Assembly: GCA_963785735.1 (NCBI GenBank)
Contig: CAWAWJ010000001.1
Span: 1,674,001-1,738,000 of the forward strand
Source of the DNA: REEB95 sp963785735
GTDB taxonomy: Bacteria; Pseudomonadota; Alphaproteobacteria; ATCC43930; CGMCC-115725
Direction of reading: 5' to 3'
Length of the DNA stretch: 64,000 nt
The notes beneath the pieces were generated by a model. The model did not search any database. It worked only from the letters and a program-made list of their open reading frames with translations, and was not told the DNA's origin. Position 1 is the first letter of the stretch; every line of letters begins with the position of its first letter. Below, one piece after another: positions 7,982 through 16,907 of the stretch. A program made the translations under genes and the position numbers.

Positions 7982-9118
7982 ATGAGCTTTTTTACCGGCG
8001 GACTCGGCTACATCATCCCCTTCCTGATCGTGTTGACGGTGCTCGTCTTCGTGCACGAGCTCGGCCATTACCTGGTGGCGCGGTGGAACGGCGTGCGCAT
8101 CGAGGTGTTCTCGATCGGCTTCGGGCCCGAGATTTTCGGCTGGACCGACCGCGTCGGCACGCGCTGGAAATTCAGCGCGGTGCCGCTGGGCGGCTACGTC
8201 AAGATGTTCGGCGACGCCGATCCCGCGTCCCAGCCCTCATCCGAAAATCTCGAGCAGATGAGCGACGCCGAAAAAGCGGTCTCGTTCCATCACAAGCGGC
8301 TGATGCAGCGCGCCGCCGTGGTGGTGGCCGGGCCGGCGGCCAATTTCCTCTTCGCCGTGATCGCGCTGACCCTGCTGTTCGCGACCTTCGGCGAGCCGTT
8401 CACGCCGCCCGAGATCGGCCAGATTCAGCCCGGCAGCGCCGCCGAGGCGGGCGGGCTCAAACCTGGCGACACCATCATCGCCATCGACGGCCACGCCATC
8501 GAGCGCTTCGAGGAAGTGCAGCGCGATGTGCGGCTCAACGCCGGCTCGCCCATGACCATCGAGGTCCGGCGCGGCGACGGCACGGTTTCCCTGTCCATCA
8601 CGCCGCGCATCACCACCGTCACCGACCGCTTCGGCAACGAGCACGCCTTCGGCCTTCTGGGCATCGAGCGCAACGGCGTCAACTATCTCCGCCGCAATCC
8701 GGCCGCGGCGCTGTGGCAGGCGACGGTCGAGACCGAGAATCTCACCACCGGCACGCTCACCGCCGTGTGGCAGATGATCATCGGCGCGCGACCGGCCGAC
8801 GAGATCGGCGGGCCGCTCAGGATCGCGCAGATGTCGGGCGAGGTGGCCCAGGGCGGCGCGGTCGCGGTGATCTGGTTCATGGCGGTGTTGTCGGTCAATC
8901 TCGGCCTCATCAACCTGTTTCCGGTTCCCATTCTCGATGGCGGCCATTTGCTGTTCTACATCGCGGAAGCCGTTCGCGGCCGGCCGCTTGGCCAGCGCGC
9001 GCAGGAATTCGGCTTTCGTCTCGGCCTGGCGCTGGTGTTGACCCTGATGGTCTTCGCGACATGGAACGACCTCGTGCATCTGAGGGTGATCGATTTTCTG
9101 AAGGGCCTGGTTTCCTAA
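7982..9118 (+). CDS. rseP: Site-2 intramembrane zinc metalloprotease RseP
   Basis: A 378-residue membrane protease of the S2P family, involved in clearing signal peptides and cleaving anti-sigma factors. The zinc motif HELGH is at residues 25-29 in the first membrane segment, and the second metal site is in NLFPVPILDGGHL near residue 317. One PDZ region is visible (GQIQPGSAAEAGGLKPGD). A GGAG sequence 10 bases before the ATG serves as ribosome binding site. The 120-bp gap upstream probably holds its own promoter, but I cannot define one. Confidence 0.95.
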   Translation: MSFFTGGLGYIIPFLIVLTVLVFVHELGHYLVARWNGVRIEVFSIGFGPEIFGWTDRVGTRWKFSAVPLGGYVKMFGDADPASQPSSENLEQMSDAEKAVSFHHKRLMQRAAVVVAGPAANFLFAVIALTLLFATFGEPFTPPEIGQIQPGSAAEAGGLKPGDTIIAIDGHAIERFEEVQRDVRLNAGSPMTIEVRRGDGTVSLSITPRITTVTDRFGNEHAFGLLGIERNGVNYLRRNPAAALWQATVETENLTTGTLTAVWQMIIGARPADEIGGPLRIAQMSGEVAQGGAVAVIWFMAVLSVNLGLINLFPVPILDGGHLLFYIAEAVRGRPLGQRAQEFGFRLGLALVLTLMVFATWNDLVHLRVIDFLKGLVS

Positions 9119-9158
9119 ATCGGGTGGAGGGGTAGAGATTCTGGGACGGGGGGGAATA

Positions 9159-11537
9159 TTGCGAAATCCGGCCGGCGCCGCTTCTGCGCTTGCCATCGCG
9201 GCATTCCTGCTCGCGGCGGCGTTGACGCCTGCCGTGGCGCAAGCGCCCGCGACGCCCGCGCTCGCGCCGGCGCAGACCGGCGGCATCATCGAGGAGATCC
9301 GCATCGAGGGCACGCAACGCGTCGAGCCCGAGACCGTGCGCTCCTATCTCCAGGTGGCGCCGGGCGATGCGTTCAGCTCCGATCGTCTCGACCAGTCGCT
9401 GAAGAGCCTCTTCGCCACCGGCCTGTTCACCGACGTGACGCTCCGGCGCGAGGGTAACGCGCTTATCGTCCACGTGGTCGAGAACCCGGTCATCAATCGC
9501 ATCGCCTTCGAGGGCAACAAGAAGCTCAAGGACGATACGCTGCTGTCGGAAATCCAGCTCAAGCCGCGCACGGTCTATACCCGCCAGAAGGTGCAGAGCG
9601 ACGTCGCGCGGCTCCTCGACCTCTATCGCCGCAATGGCCGCTTCGCCGCCACGGTCGAGCCCAAGATCGTCCAGCTCGAGCAGAATCGGGTCGATCTGGT
9701 GTTCGAGATCAACGAGGGCGATTTCACCGGCGTGAAGAGCATCAGCTTCGTCGGCAATCACCGCTTCGATTCCGACACCTTGCGCGGCGTGCTCGATACC
9801 AAGGAATCGCGCTGGTGGCGGTTCCTCAGCTCGGCCGATACTTACGATCCCGACCGCACCAGCTATGACCGCGAATTGCTGCGCAAGTTCTACCTCTCCG
9901 AGGGTTATGCGGATTTCCGCGTACTGTCGGCGGTAGCCGAGCTGACGCCCGCGCGTGACGGCTTCATGATCACCTTCAACATCGAGGAAGGCGAGCGCTA
10001 TCATTTCGGCAAGATCGATCTGACCAACCAATTGCCCGAGGTCGATCCCGCCGGCTTGAAGGCGCTGCTCACCACCCATCAAGGCGATTGGTACAATGCC
10101 GACCAGATCGAAAAGTCGATCACGGTCCTGAGCGACGCTCTCGGCAACCGCGGCTTCGCCTTCGTCGATATCCAGCCGCAGGTTCACCGCAACGCCGCGG
10201 ACCGCACCCTCGACGTAAGCTACATAATCAAGGAAGGCCCGCGCGTCTATGTCGAGCGCATCGACATCAACGGCAATTTGCGCACGCTCGACACCGTGAT
10301 CCGGCGCGAGATGCGTATCGCCGAAGGTGACGCCTTCAACACCACCAAGATGCAACGCTCGGAAGATCGCATCAAGAACCTCAATTTCTTCAAGAAGGTC
10401 ACCGTCACCAACGTCAAGGGTAGCGCGCCCGATAAGACCGTGGTCAACGTGGATGTCGAGGAGCAATCGACCGGCGAGTTCACTTTCGGCGTGGGTTTCT
10501 CGACCACCGACGGCCCGTTGATCGACGCCGGCGTCCACGAACGCAATCTGCTCGGCAAGGGCTACGATCTGCGCGTCGATGCGGTGGCTTCGTTCCGCTC
10601 GCAACAGGGCAATATCAGCTTCACCGATCCCTATTTCGAGGACCGCAACCTGGCGGTGGGATTCGACATCTTCGTGATTCAGCGCAACAACCAGGACTTC
10701 GCCGGCTTCAGCCAGTTCACGCTGGGCGGCGATGTCCGCGCGGGATATCAGATCAGTGATTCGCTGCGTCAGACCGTGAAATACACCATCCGCCAGGATC
10801 GCATCTACGACATCTGTACCTCCGCCAACACCAACACCAGCAACACCTTCTATGGCTCCTATGGCTGTTCCGCGGCGGCTTCGCTCTACGTCCAGCAGGA
10901 AGCGGGCACGCGCGTAACCTCGGCGGTGGGCCAGAACCTGCTCTACGACAAGCGCGACAACGCCAGCGAGCCGACCGCGGGCTGGTACGCGCAATTGGGC
11001 AACGATTTCGCCGGGCTCGGCGGCGACGCGCGCTATATCCGCACGTCGGTTTCGGGCGGCGCGTATCATTCCTGGGCGCCCGATTGGGTGTTGAGCCTCA
11101 CCGGCGAAGGCGGCGACATCCTGGGCATCGGCCAACCGGTGGTGATCGAGGACCGCTTCTTCGTCGGCGGCGATAATTTGCGCGGCTTCGCGACGGGCGG
11201 CATCGGCCCGCGCGACGAAAACACGAACTCGGCGTTGGGCGGCAATGTCTATTACGTGGGCTCGCTCACCGAAGGCTTTCCGCTGGGGTTCCCGCATGAA
11301 TTCGGGCTGACCGGCCGCGTATGGACCGATTTCGGCAGCCTGTTCGACGTCAACGCGCCCGGCTCCAACGCGGCTAACCAGATCGAGAAATCCTCGCTGA
11401 TGCGCATTTCCGCCGGCATCGGCCTGTCGTGGAAGTCGCCCTTTGGCCCGATCCGCATCGACATCGGAGAGCCGATCGTCCGGGAAACCTGGGACAAGAA
11501 GAGCCTGTTCAGGGTCGGCTTCGGATCGAAATTCTGA
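9159..11537 (+). CDS. bamA: Outer membrane protein assembly factor BamA
   Basis: A 792-residue BamA, the core insertase for beta-barrel proteins. A signal peptide (cleavage near AVAQA) is followed by five POTRA domains from about residue 45 to 420 and a barrel with the usual RGF motif (LRGFATGGIGPR) and a C-terminal Phe (FRVGFGSKF). The start is a TTG with a G-rich ribosome binding site 4-8 bases upstream; no ATG fits the signal peptide. It overlaps the next gene by one base. Confidence 0.96.
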   Translation: MRNPAGAASALAIAAFLLAAALTPAVAQAPATPALAPAQTGGIIEEIRIEGTQRVEPETVRSYLQVAPGDAFSSDRLDQSLKSLFATGLFTDVTLRREGNALIVHVVENPVINRIAFEGNKKLKDDTLLSEIQLKPRTVYTRQKVQSDVARLLDLYRRNGRFAATVEPKIVQLEQNRVDLVFEINEGDFTGVKSISFVGNHRFDSDTLRGVLDTKESRWWRFLSSADTYDPDRTSYDRELLRKFYLSEGYADFRVLSAVAELTPARDGFMITFNIEEGERYHFGKIDLTNQLPEVDPAGLKALLTTHQGDWYNADQIEKSITVLSDALGNRGFAFVDIQPQVHRNAADRTLDVSYIIKEGPRVYVERIDINGNLRTLDTVIRREMRIAEGDAFNTTKMQRSEDRIKNLNFFKKVTVTNVKGSAPDKTVVNVDVEEQSTGEFTFGVGFSTTDGPLIDAGVHERNLLGKGYDLRVDAVASFRSQQGNISFTDPYFEDRNLAVGFDIFVIQRNNQDFAGFSQFTLGGDVRAGYQISDSLRQTVKYTIRQDRIYDICTSANTNTSNTFYGSYGCSAAASLYVQQEAGTRVTSAVGQNLLYDKRDNASEPTAGWYAQLGNDFAGLGGDARYIRTSVSGGAYHSWAPDWVLSLTGEGGDILGIGQPVVIEDRFFVGGDNLRGFATGGIGPRDENTNSALGGNVYYVGSLTEGFPLGFPHEFGLTGRVWTDFGSLFDVNAPGSNAANQIEKSSLMRISAGIGLSWKSPFGPIRIDIGEPIVRETWDKKSLFRVGFGSKF

Positions 11538-12139
11538 TGTGGCCTAAAATCAGACGCCGCGCCCTGTTCGGGCTGCTGCTTGCTTTCGCCGCCGAACTCG
11601 CCGCGGGCGGGGCGTTGGCGCAAACCCCCACGCCGCCGGTCATCGTCATCGCCGACATCAATCAGATCCTGCGCGACGCCAAGGCGGCCAAGGACGTGCA
11701 AGTCCAGCTCGATCAGGCCATGATGGGCTATACCAAGGCGGTCACGGCCCAGGAGAATGCGTTGCAGAAGACGCGCGACGAGCTCGAACGCCAACGCGCC
11801 ACGCTCACTCCCGACGCCTTCACCGCCCGGGCGCGCGCCTATCAACAGCGTTTCGACGCGCTCGATCGCAACGTGCAGGCCAATCGCCAGGCGATGCAGC
11901 AGAGCTATAATGACGCGATGACCAAGGTGGAGAGCACCGCGTTGCAGATCATCTCCGAGATCGCGGCCGAGCGCAAAGCGAACCTGGTGCTGACTCGCGC
12001 CGCCGTGCTGTTCGAGTCCAACGGGCTCGACATCACCGCGGAAGTGACCAAGCGCCTCGACGCGAAATTGCCGTCGCTGCCGGTCAATTTGCCCAAGCTT
12101 GACAATCCGGTGGCTCAGCCTCCGGACGCCAAACCCTAA
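11537..12139 (+). CDS. OmpH/Skp family periplasmic chaperone
   Basis: A 200-residue secreted protein with a signal peptide (MWPKIRRRALFGLLLAFA, cleavage near ALAQ) and a long Gln/Ala/Glu-rich helical middle part, as in Skp, which holds unfolded outer-membrane proteins in the periplasm. The ATG overlaps the bamA stop (TGATG). An in-frame start 36 codons upstream lies inside bamA and is rejected. Position between bamA and lpxD is canonical. The C-terminal 20 residues are Pro-rich. Confidence 0.88.
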   Translation: MWPKIRRRALFGLLLAFAAELAAGGALAQTPTPPVIVIADINQILRDAKAAKDVQVQLDQAMMGYTKAVTAQENALQKTRDELERQRATLTPDAFTARARAYQQRFDALDRNVQANRQAMQQSYNDAMTKVESTALQIISEIAAERKANLVLTRAAVLFESNGLDITAEVTKRLDAKLPSLPVNLPKLDNPVAQPPDAKP

Positions 12140-12144
12140 GCGCG

Positions 12145-13170
12145 ATGGCTGATCCGCGTTTCTTCTCCGTCGCCGGGCCTTTTACCGCGGCCGAATTGGC
12201 GCGGCGCACCGGCGCCACGTTGACGGGCGACGGCGAAATCGCGCTCAAGGACGTGGCGCCGCTCGACATCGCCGGGCCCGATCAGTTGAGCTTTCTCGAC
12301 AACCGGAAATATCTGGAAGCCCTGCGTCGGACGCGGGCCGGCGCCTGCTTCATCCATCCCGATCTCGCCAAGGAGGCGCCGAAGGGAACATCGCTCTTGA
12401 TCACGCCGGGGCCCTATCGCGCTTATGCGCTGGCGGCGCAAGCCTTCTATCCCGAACCCCATCCCGAGCCGGGGATCGATCCGACGGCCGTGATCGAGAA
12501 AAGCGCCAAGCTTGGACCGGGTTGCCGCATCGAGGCCGGCGCGGTGATCGGGGCGCGCGCGGAACTGGGCGCGCATTGCCATATAGGACCCAATGCCGTC
12601 ATAGGGCCGGCCTGCGTGCTGGGCGATGAAGTGCGTGTCGGCGCGAATGCCAGCTTGAGTCATTGCCTCATCGGCAGTCGCGTCAGGCTTTTTCCCGGCG
12701 TCTGCATCGGCCAGGAAGGTTTCGGTTTCGCTCCCGACCGCCAAGGCTTCGTCAAGGTGCCGCAATTGGGCCGGGTGATCATCGGCGACGACGTTGAGGT
12801 GGGCGCCAACAGCACCCTTGACCGGGGCTCCGGCCCGGACACCGTCATCGGCCCGGGCACGATGATTGATAATCTCGTTCAGATCGGGCACAACGTCCAG
12901 ATAGGACGGCAATGCGCGTTGGCGGCTCAAGTCGGCATCGCGGGCAGCACCAAGCTTGGCGATTTCGTGATGATCGGCGGCCAGGCCGGGGTGAGCGGGC
13001 ATCTCACCATCGGCTCGGGCGTGCAGATTGCCGCCAAGTCGGGAGTGATACGCGATATCGAATCGGGTCATAAGGTGATGGGATATCCGGCCCTGCCGTT
13101 GATCGATCACCACCGTCTGGTGGCGATTTTGCAGCGCATGATCCGGAAACAAGACAAGCAAGACAAATAG
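12145..13170 (+). CDS. lpxD: UDP-3-O-acylglucosamine N-acyltransferase
   Basis: A 341-residue left-handed beta-helix enzyme, third step of lipid A synthesis. An N-terminal uridine-binding domain (to about residue 100) precedes hexapeptide repeats (GIDPTAVIEKSAKLGPGC onward) and the catalytic region QIGHNVQIGRQC. The usual length and location next to fabZ and lpxA support the call. Confidence 0.96.
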   Translation: MADPRFFSVAGPFTAAELARRTGATLTGDGEIALKDVAPLDIAGPDQLSFLDNRKYLEALRRTRAGACFIHPDLAKEAPKGTSLLITPGPYRAYALAAQAFYPEPHPEPGIDPTAVIEKSAKLGPGCRIEAGAVIGARAELGAHCHIGPNAVIGPACVLGDEVRVGANASLSHCLIGSRVRLFPGVCIGQEGFGFAPDRQGFVKVPQLGRVIIGDDVEVGANSTLDRGSGPDTVIGPGTMIDNLVQIGHNVQIGRQCALAAQVGIAGSTKLGDFVMIGGQAGVSGHLTIGSGVQIAAKSGVIRDIESGHKVMGYPALPLIDHHRLVAILQRMIRKQDKQDK

Positions 13171-13187
13171 GGCGAGCAGGGCAGGCA

Positions 13188-13655
13188 ATGGGCGCGACCG
13201 ACCAGAAAACCACTCCGGTGGAGATGGATCTCGCGCGGATCATGGAAATGATCCCGCACCGCGACCCGTTCCTGATGATTGACCGGGTAATCGAGGCGCG
13301 CGCCGGCGAAAGCGCCATCGGCATCAAGCATGTGACGCCGGACGATTATTATTTCAAGGGCCATTTTCCGCAGCGTCCGGTCATGCCCGGGGTGCTGATT
13401 ATCGAAGCAATGGCCCAGACCGCGGCGGTGCTGGTGGTGCACACGCTGGGCCCCGTCGCCGAAGGCAAGCTGGTCTATTTCATGAGCGTTGATAAGGCCC
13501 GCTTCCGCCGGCCCGTGGTCCCCGGCGAAACCCTCACCATCTACGTCAACTGCCAGCGCAACCGCGGCAATGTGTGGAAATTCACCGGCCAGGCAAAAGT
13601 CGACGGCAAGCTTTGCGCCGATGGCGTTTTCACCGCCATGATCGTGGATAACTGA
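13188..13655 (+). CDS. fabZ: 3-hydroxyacyl-ACP dehydratase FabZ
   Basis: A 155-residue hotdog-fold dehydratase of fatty acid synthesis. The catalytic His is H59 in KGHFP and the catalytic Glu is E73 in VLIIEAMAQ. It competes with LpxA for 3-hydroxyacyl-ACP, and the two genes sit together as in most Gram-negatives. Ribosome binding site: AGGGCAGGC region 4-12 bases before ATG. Confidence 0.97.
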   Translation: MGATDQKTTPVEMDLARIMEMIPHRDPFLMIDRVIEARAGESAIGIKHVTPDDYYFKGHFPQRPVMPGVLIIEAMAQTAAVLVVHTLGPVAEGKLVYFMSVDKARFRRPVVPGETLTIYVNCQRNRGNVWKFTGQAKVDGKLCADGVFTAMIVDN

Positions 13656-13665
13656 GTTTCAAACC

Positions 13666-14469
13666 ATGCCGCAGATTCATCCGACGTCCATCATCGAGCC
13701 GGGAGCCAGCATCGCTCCTTCGGCGAAGATCGGGCCCTATTGCGTGGTGGGGCCGAAGGTCGAACTGGGCGAGAATGTCGAGCTGATCTCGCATGTTGCC
13801 ATGGCGGGTCGGACCAGCGTGGGCGAGGGCACGCGCATCTTCCCGTTCGCTTCCATCGGCCATCAGCCGCAGGATTTGAAATATAAGGGCGAGGATTCGC
13901 GATTGGTCATCGGCCGCAACAACATCATCCGCGAACAGGTGACCATGAATCCCGGCACCAGCGGCGGCGGCATGGTGACCAGGGTGGGCGATGGATGCCT
14001 GTTCATGATGGGATCGCATGTGGCGCATGATTGCATCCTCGGCGACCATGTCATCATGGCCAATAACGCGACGCTGGCCGGTCACGTGAAGATCGAGGAT
14101 TACGCCATGTTCGGCGGCTTGAGCGCGGTGCATCAATTCGTGCGCATCGGGCGTCATGCCATGGTTGGCGGCGTCACCGGGGTCGAGCGCGACGTCATCC
14201 CTTATGGCTCGGTGGTGGGCGACCGGGCGCGGCTTTCGGGCCTCAACATCGTGGGATTGCAGCGCCGGGGCTTCTCGCGCGAGGAAATCCAGTCGCTGCG
14301 CGCCGCTTATCAGATGCTGTTCGGGACCGAGAACGGGACTTTCGCCGAGCGTCTCGCACAGGTGGCGAAGCAATTTCCCGATGTCGGGCCGGTGCGCGAA
14401 ATGATCGATTTCGCCAGCGCCGAATTGATCCGCGGCCTGTGCCAGCCCAAGGCCAATGGCGGCGGTTAA
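13666..14469 (+). CDS. lpxA: UDP-N-acetylglucosamine O-acyltransferase
   Basis: A 267-residue hexapeptide-repeat acyltransferase that starts lipid A synthesis. The family start IHPTSIIEPGASI, the ENVELISHVAM segment, the catalytic His in GSHVAHDC and the C-terminal helical part (GLNIVGLQRRGF) are all present. It overlaps the next gene by 14 bp in another frame. Confidence 0.97.
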   Translation: MPQIHPTSIIEPGASIAPSAKIGPYCVVGPKVELGENVELISHVAMAGRTSVGEGTRIFPFASIGHQPQDLKYKGEDSRLVIGRNNIIREQVTMNPGTSGGGMVTRVGDGCLFMMGSHVAHDCILGDHVIMANNATLAGHVKIEDYAMFGGLSAVHQFVRIGRHAMVGGVTGVERDVIPYGSVVGDRARLSGLNIVGLQRRGFSREEIQSLRAAYQMLFGTENGTFAERLAQVAKQFPDVGPVREMIDFASAELIRGLCQPKANGGG

Positions 14470-16459
14470 ACTCGGCATCGTCGCAGGATCGGGCGCGCTG
14501 CCCGCGCGCCTCATAGCCGCCTGTCGCGCCGAGAACCGGCCGTTTTTCGTTCTGGCGCTGAAGGGCGCCGCCGATCCCGCCCTGGTGGCGGATGTGCCTC
14601 ATGCCTGGATCCGCATCGGCCAGGCCGGCAAGGGGCTGCGGATCTTGCACGACAATGGCGCGGTCGAGCTGGTTTTGGCCGGCGGCTTGCGCCGGCCGTC
14701 GCCTTGGTCGATGTGGCCGGATTGGCGCACGATCAAATTCTACGCCGGCATCGGCTTGAAGGCGCTGGGCGACGACGGCCTGCTGCGCACCGTTATCAAG
14801 ACGCTCGAGGCCGACGGCTTCCACGTCATCGGTGCCGACAGCATCCTCAAAGGCGCGCTCGCGCCTTTGGGGCCCTTGGGACGGATCAAGCCGGATGCGC
14901 GCGCCGAAGCCGATATCGCGTTCGGCATAGGGGAGGCGCGCAGACTCGGTGCGCGCGACCAGGGCCAGGCGGTGGTGGTGCAGCGGAGCGCGGTTCTGGC
15001 GACCGAGGATGCGGCCGGCACCGATGCGCTCATCGCCCGCGTCAGGAAGCTCGCGCGTCCCGGTCCGGGCGGCGTGCTGGTTAAAACCGCCAAGCCCGGC
15101 CAGGAACGCCGCGTCGATCTGCCCGCCATCGGTCCCGATACGGTGGTGGAAGCGGTGGCGGCCGGCTTAAGCGGCATCGCGGTCGAGGCCGGTTCGACGC
15201 TGCTGATCGACCGCGCCGCCATCGTGAATGCCGCCGACCGTGCGGGAATATTCGTGGTTGGCGTTGCGGCTTCGGGCGAGATGGCAGACAGGGGGCCCCT
15301 GGTTTATCTCATAGCTGGCGAACCTTCGGGCGATGCGCTCGGCGCCAATTTGATGCGCGCCTTGAGGGAAAAGACCGGGGGCAAGCTGCGTTTCGCCGGC
15401 ATCGGCGGCGAGATGATGACGGCGCAGGGCCTTTCGAGCCTGTTGCCCATCGGCGATCTCTCCATCATGGGCTTGGCCGAGGTGCTGCCGCGGGCGCGGC
15501 GCATCTTGCAACGGGTCCGTCAGACCGTCACCGATATCCGCCGCCTGCGCCCCGACATTGTCGTGACCATCGACAGCTCGGGGTTTAATTGGCGGGTTGC
15601 CCAACGCCTCCGCCGCGCCGGAGAGACCTTGCCCTTGATCCATTACGTGGCGCCCATGGTATGGGCATGGCGTTCCGGCAGGGCGCGAAGGATGGCGCGT
15701 TGGTACAACCATCTGATGACGCTCCTGCCCTTCGAGCCGCCCTATTTCGAGGCGGTGGGGTTGTCCTGTTCCTATGTTGGCCATCCCGTTGTGGAAATGG
15801 GTGCGGACAAAGGCGATGGACCGGGATTTCGCAAGCGCCACGGCGTGGCGCCCGGCGCCAAGCTGCTGGTGGTGCTCCCGGGCAGCCGGCACAATGAAGT
15901 GACGCGGCTGCTGCCGATTTTCGCGGGGGCGGTGGCCCGGCTGGCCAAACGCTATCCTGGCCTCACGATCGCGATACCGACCACCGAGAACGTGGCCGAG
16001 GATGTGGCGGCGATGGTCGCTGCCTGGCCGGTGAAGGTCATGGTGCTGCGTGGGACATCCGAACGTTTCGACGCCTTCGCCGCTTGCGACGTGGCGCTCG
16101 CGGCCTCTGGCACGGTGGCGCTGGAGCTGGCGCTGGCCAAGGCGCCGACAGTGGTGGCCTATCGCGTCAACCCGATTTCCTTTTGGCTGATACGCTTTAC
16201 CATCAAGGCCCGATACGCCCATCTGCTGAACATGATCCTGAAGCGTGAGGCGGTGCCCGAGCTGCTCCAGGACGATTGCACGCCCGAGAATCTTGCCAAT
16301 GCGGTCGCCCATCTGCTCGACGATCCGGATGCCCGCAAGGATCAGCTATCCTCATGCCAGGAGGGCTTGAAGGCCATCGGCTATGGCGGGGTTTCGCCCG
16401 GATCGCGCGCGGCATCGGAGGTGTTGGCGCGCATCAACGCAAAGGCTAAAGTCGGCTAG
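14456..16459 (+). CDS. LpxI-LpxB fusion: UDP-diacylglucosamine hydrolase / lipid A disaccharide synthase
   Basis: One uninterrupted frame of 667 residues. Residues 1 to about 272 are LpxI (DUF1009 family), starting KLGIVAGSGALP; this enzyme hydrolyses UDP-2,3-diacylglucosamine to lipid X. From about residue 276 it is LpxB, starting MADRGPLVYLIAGEPSGD and running 392 residues, a normal full length, with VAPMVWAWR, LPGSR..E and ASGTVALELAL. LpxB joins lipid X to UDP-diacylglucosamine, so the two halves are successive steps. No stop codon lies between them. The ATG of residue 276 (15281) is placed like a normal LpxB start and could allow separate LpxB, but no strong ribosome binding site precedes it. 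Confidence 0.93.
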   Translation: MAAVKLGIVAGSGALPARLIAACRAENRPFFVLALKGAADPALVADVPHAWIRIGQAGKGLRILHDNGAVELVLAGGLRRPSPWSMWPDWRTIKFYAGIGLKALGDDGLLRTVIKTLEADGFHVIGADSILKGALAPLGPLGRIKPDARAEADIAFGIGEARRLGARDQGQAVVVQRSAVLATEDAAGTDALIARVRKLARPGPGGVLVKTAKPGQERRVDLPAIGPDTVVEAVAAGLSGIAVEAGSTLLIDRAAIVNAADRAGIFVVGVAASGEMADRGPLVYLIAGEPSGDALGANLMRALREKTGGKLRFAGIGGEMMTAQGLSSLLPIGDLSIMGLAEVLPRARRILQRVRQTVTDIRRLRPDIVVTIDSSGFNWRVAQRLRRAGETLPLIHYVAPMVWAWRSGRARRMARWYNHLMTLLPFEPPYFEAVGLSCSYVGHPVVEMGADKGDGPGFRKRHGVAPGAKLLVVLPGSRHNEVTRLLPIFAGAVARLAKRYPGLTIAIPTTENVAEDVAAMVAAWPVKVMVLRGTSERFDAFAACDVALAASGTVALELALAKAPTVVAYRVNPISFWLIRFTIKARYAHLLNMILKREAVPELLQDDCTPENLANAVAHLLDDPDARKDQLSSCQEGLKAIGYGGVSPGSRAASEVLARINAKAKVG

Positions 16460-16476
16460 GTTTTTTGGAGGCTCCG

Positions 16477-16893
16477 ATGGACGGCCCCGCGCTCGACGCC
16501 AAGAACACGAGGCTGCTGCACACCATGCTGCGCGTGTTCGACCTCGACAAATCGCTCGATTTCTACACGCGGTTGATGGGCATGAAACTCATCCGCAAGC
16601 GCGAGACCGCGGAAGGCCGCTATACCCTCGCCTTCGTGGGCTATGGCGGCGAGGAGGATTCAACCGTCCTCGAATTGACATACAACTGGGACCAGAAGGA
16701 GCGTTACGCCATCGGCACCGCCTTCGGCCATTTGGCGGTTTCGGCGCCGGACATCTATAAGGTGTGCGAGCGCTTGGCCAAGGAAGGCGTCAAGATCACC
16801 CGCGCGCCCGGGCCGCTCAAATTCGGCACCACGCACATCGCCTTCATCGAGGATCCGGACGGCTACAAGATCGAGCTGATCCAGCGCGCGTAA
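16477..16893 (+). CDS. gloA: Lactoylglutathione lyase (glyoxalase I)
   Basis: A 138-residue vicinal oxygen chelate enzyme that converts the methylglyoxal-glutathione adduct to lactoylglutathione. The start LLHTMLRVFDLDKSLDFY contains the first metal His (H15); the other ligands lie in STVLELTYN, FGHLAVS and DGYKIELIQ. The ATG is 5 bases after GGAGG; the TTG four codons earlier overlaps that ribosome binding site and is rejected. It converges on gltA with 14 bp between them. Confidence 0.95.
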   Translation: MDGPALDAKNTRLLHTMLRVFDLDKSLDFYTRLMGMKLIRKRETAEGRYTLAFVGYGGEEDSTVLELTYNWDQKERYAIGTAFGHLAVSAPDIYKVCERLAKEGVKITRAPGPLKFGTTHIAFIEDPDGYKIELIQRA

Positions 16894-16907
16894 GGTCCGG
16901 CCAGGAT

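Noticed and set aside
8910..11297. A 795-residue open frame on the minus strand across bamA
   Set aside because: It mirrors a real gene in GC-rich DNA, its translation is Ala/Arg/Asp-rich with no family features, and it has no ribosome binding site.
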